A stretch of DNA of 6,807 nucleotides from positions 1-6,807 of the forward strand of contig JANRJR010000019.1 of the NCBI GenBank assembly GCA_033763845.1, written 5' to 3'. The notes beneath the pieces are model-generated. The model was given only the letters and a program-made list of their open reading frames with translations, ran no database searches and was not told the DNA's origin. Of this stretch, positions 6,786 through 6,807 are shown in pieces; the first letter of the stretch is position 1; each line of letters begins with the position of its first letter. The position numbers and the translations under genes were made by a program. The DNA is from DASZBR01 sp033763845 (lineage in GTDB: Bacteria; Pseudomonadota; Gammaproteobacteria; DASZBR01).

Positions 6786-6807
6786 TCGTTTACCTCACCT
6801 TCGTTGC
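6782..6807 (-). CDS. Possible 3' end of an upstream gene (partial)
   Basis: In one minus-strand frame the last bases encode NEGEVND followed by TGA at 6782-6784. That stop shares bases with the TTG start of the MshN-like gene (TTGA), a typical 4-nt operon overlap. In MSHA loci the gene before mshN is usually mshM, an ExeA-like ATPase, but too little remains to identify it. The other two frames also close here, giving short tails ATKVR (TAA) and QRR (TGA), so the frame choice rests only on the overlap. Confidence 0.3.

Overview
The window is a single, tightly packed block of six genes on the minus strand, read from right to left. It encodes the core of a type IV pilus machine of the MSHA (mannose-sensitive haemagglutinin) type. 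In transcription order the genes are: an inner-membrane-anchored AMIN-like/TPR protein in the MshN position (4986-6785); a GspE/PilB-type assembly ATPase with an MshEN domain, MshE (3274-4989); a GspF/PilC-type platform protein, MshG (2036-3271); a PilT-type retraction ATPase (995-2035); and two tandem type IV pilins, one MshA-like (507-944) and one diverged (57-491). Junctions are minimal. There is a 4-bp ATGA overlap between the first two genes, a 2-nt gap, direct stop-start abutment, a 50-nt gap, and about 15 nt between the pilins. This fits one polycistronic unit that begins upstream of the window, with the pilins at its 3' end.

Working model (family knowledge plus inference): MshE polymerises pilin subunits through MshG, probably in response to cyclic di-GMP through its N-terminal domain. 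The PilT homologue depolymerises the fibre. The MshN-like protein is tethered in the inner membrane with a periplasmic beta-rich segment and TPRs, and is likely a periplasmic scaffold linking the inner-membrane complex to a secretin or the cell wall. The MshA-like pilin, with a strong ribosome-binding site, is the likely major subunit. Its neighbour has an altered prepilin N-terminus and a lysine-rich head, and looks like a specialised or minor subunit. No secretin, prepilin peptidase, or mshI/J/K/L/M-type gene is in the window, although a few bases at the right edge may be the 3' end of an upstream gene.

The gene types and the N-E-G order point to a gammaproteobacterium. Base composition is moderately AT-rich (sampled by hand, roughly 35-40% GC in parts of the machine genes, about 48% in the first pilin and 44% in the second). 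An AT-leaning lineage such as the Legionellales is possible but is only a guess. I see no RNA genes, mobile elements, CRISPR arrays or long repeats. No stretch longer than about 55 bases lacks a gene. The most interesting points are the retraction ATPase placed where mshF/mshB would be expected, the tandem lysine-free/lysine-rich pilin pair, substitutions in the cyclic di-GMP motif of MshE, and an unrecognised N-terminal region with recurring Trp-Pro/Phe-Pro motifs in the MshN-like protein.
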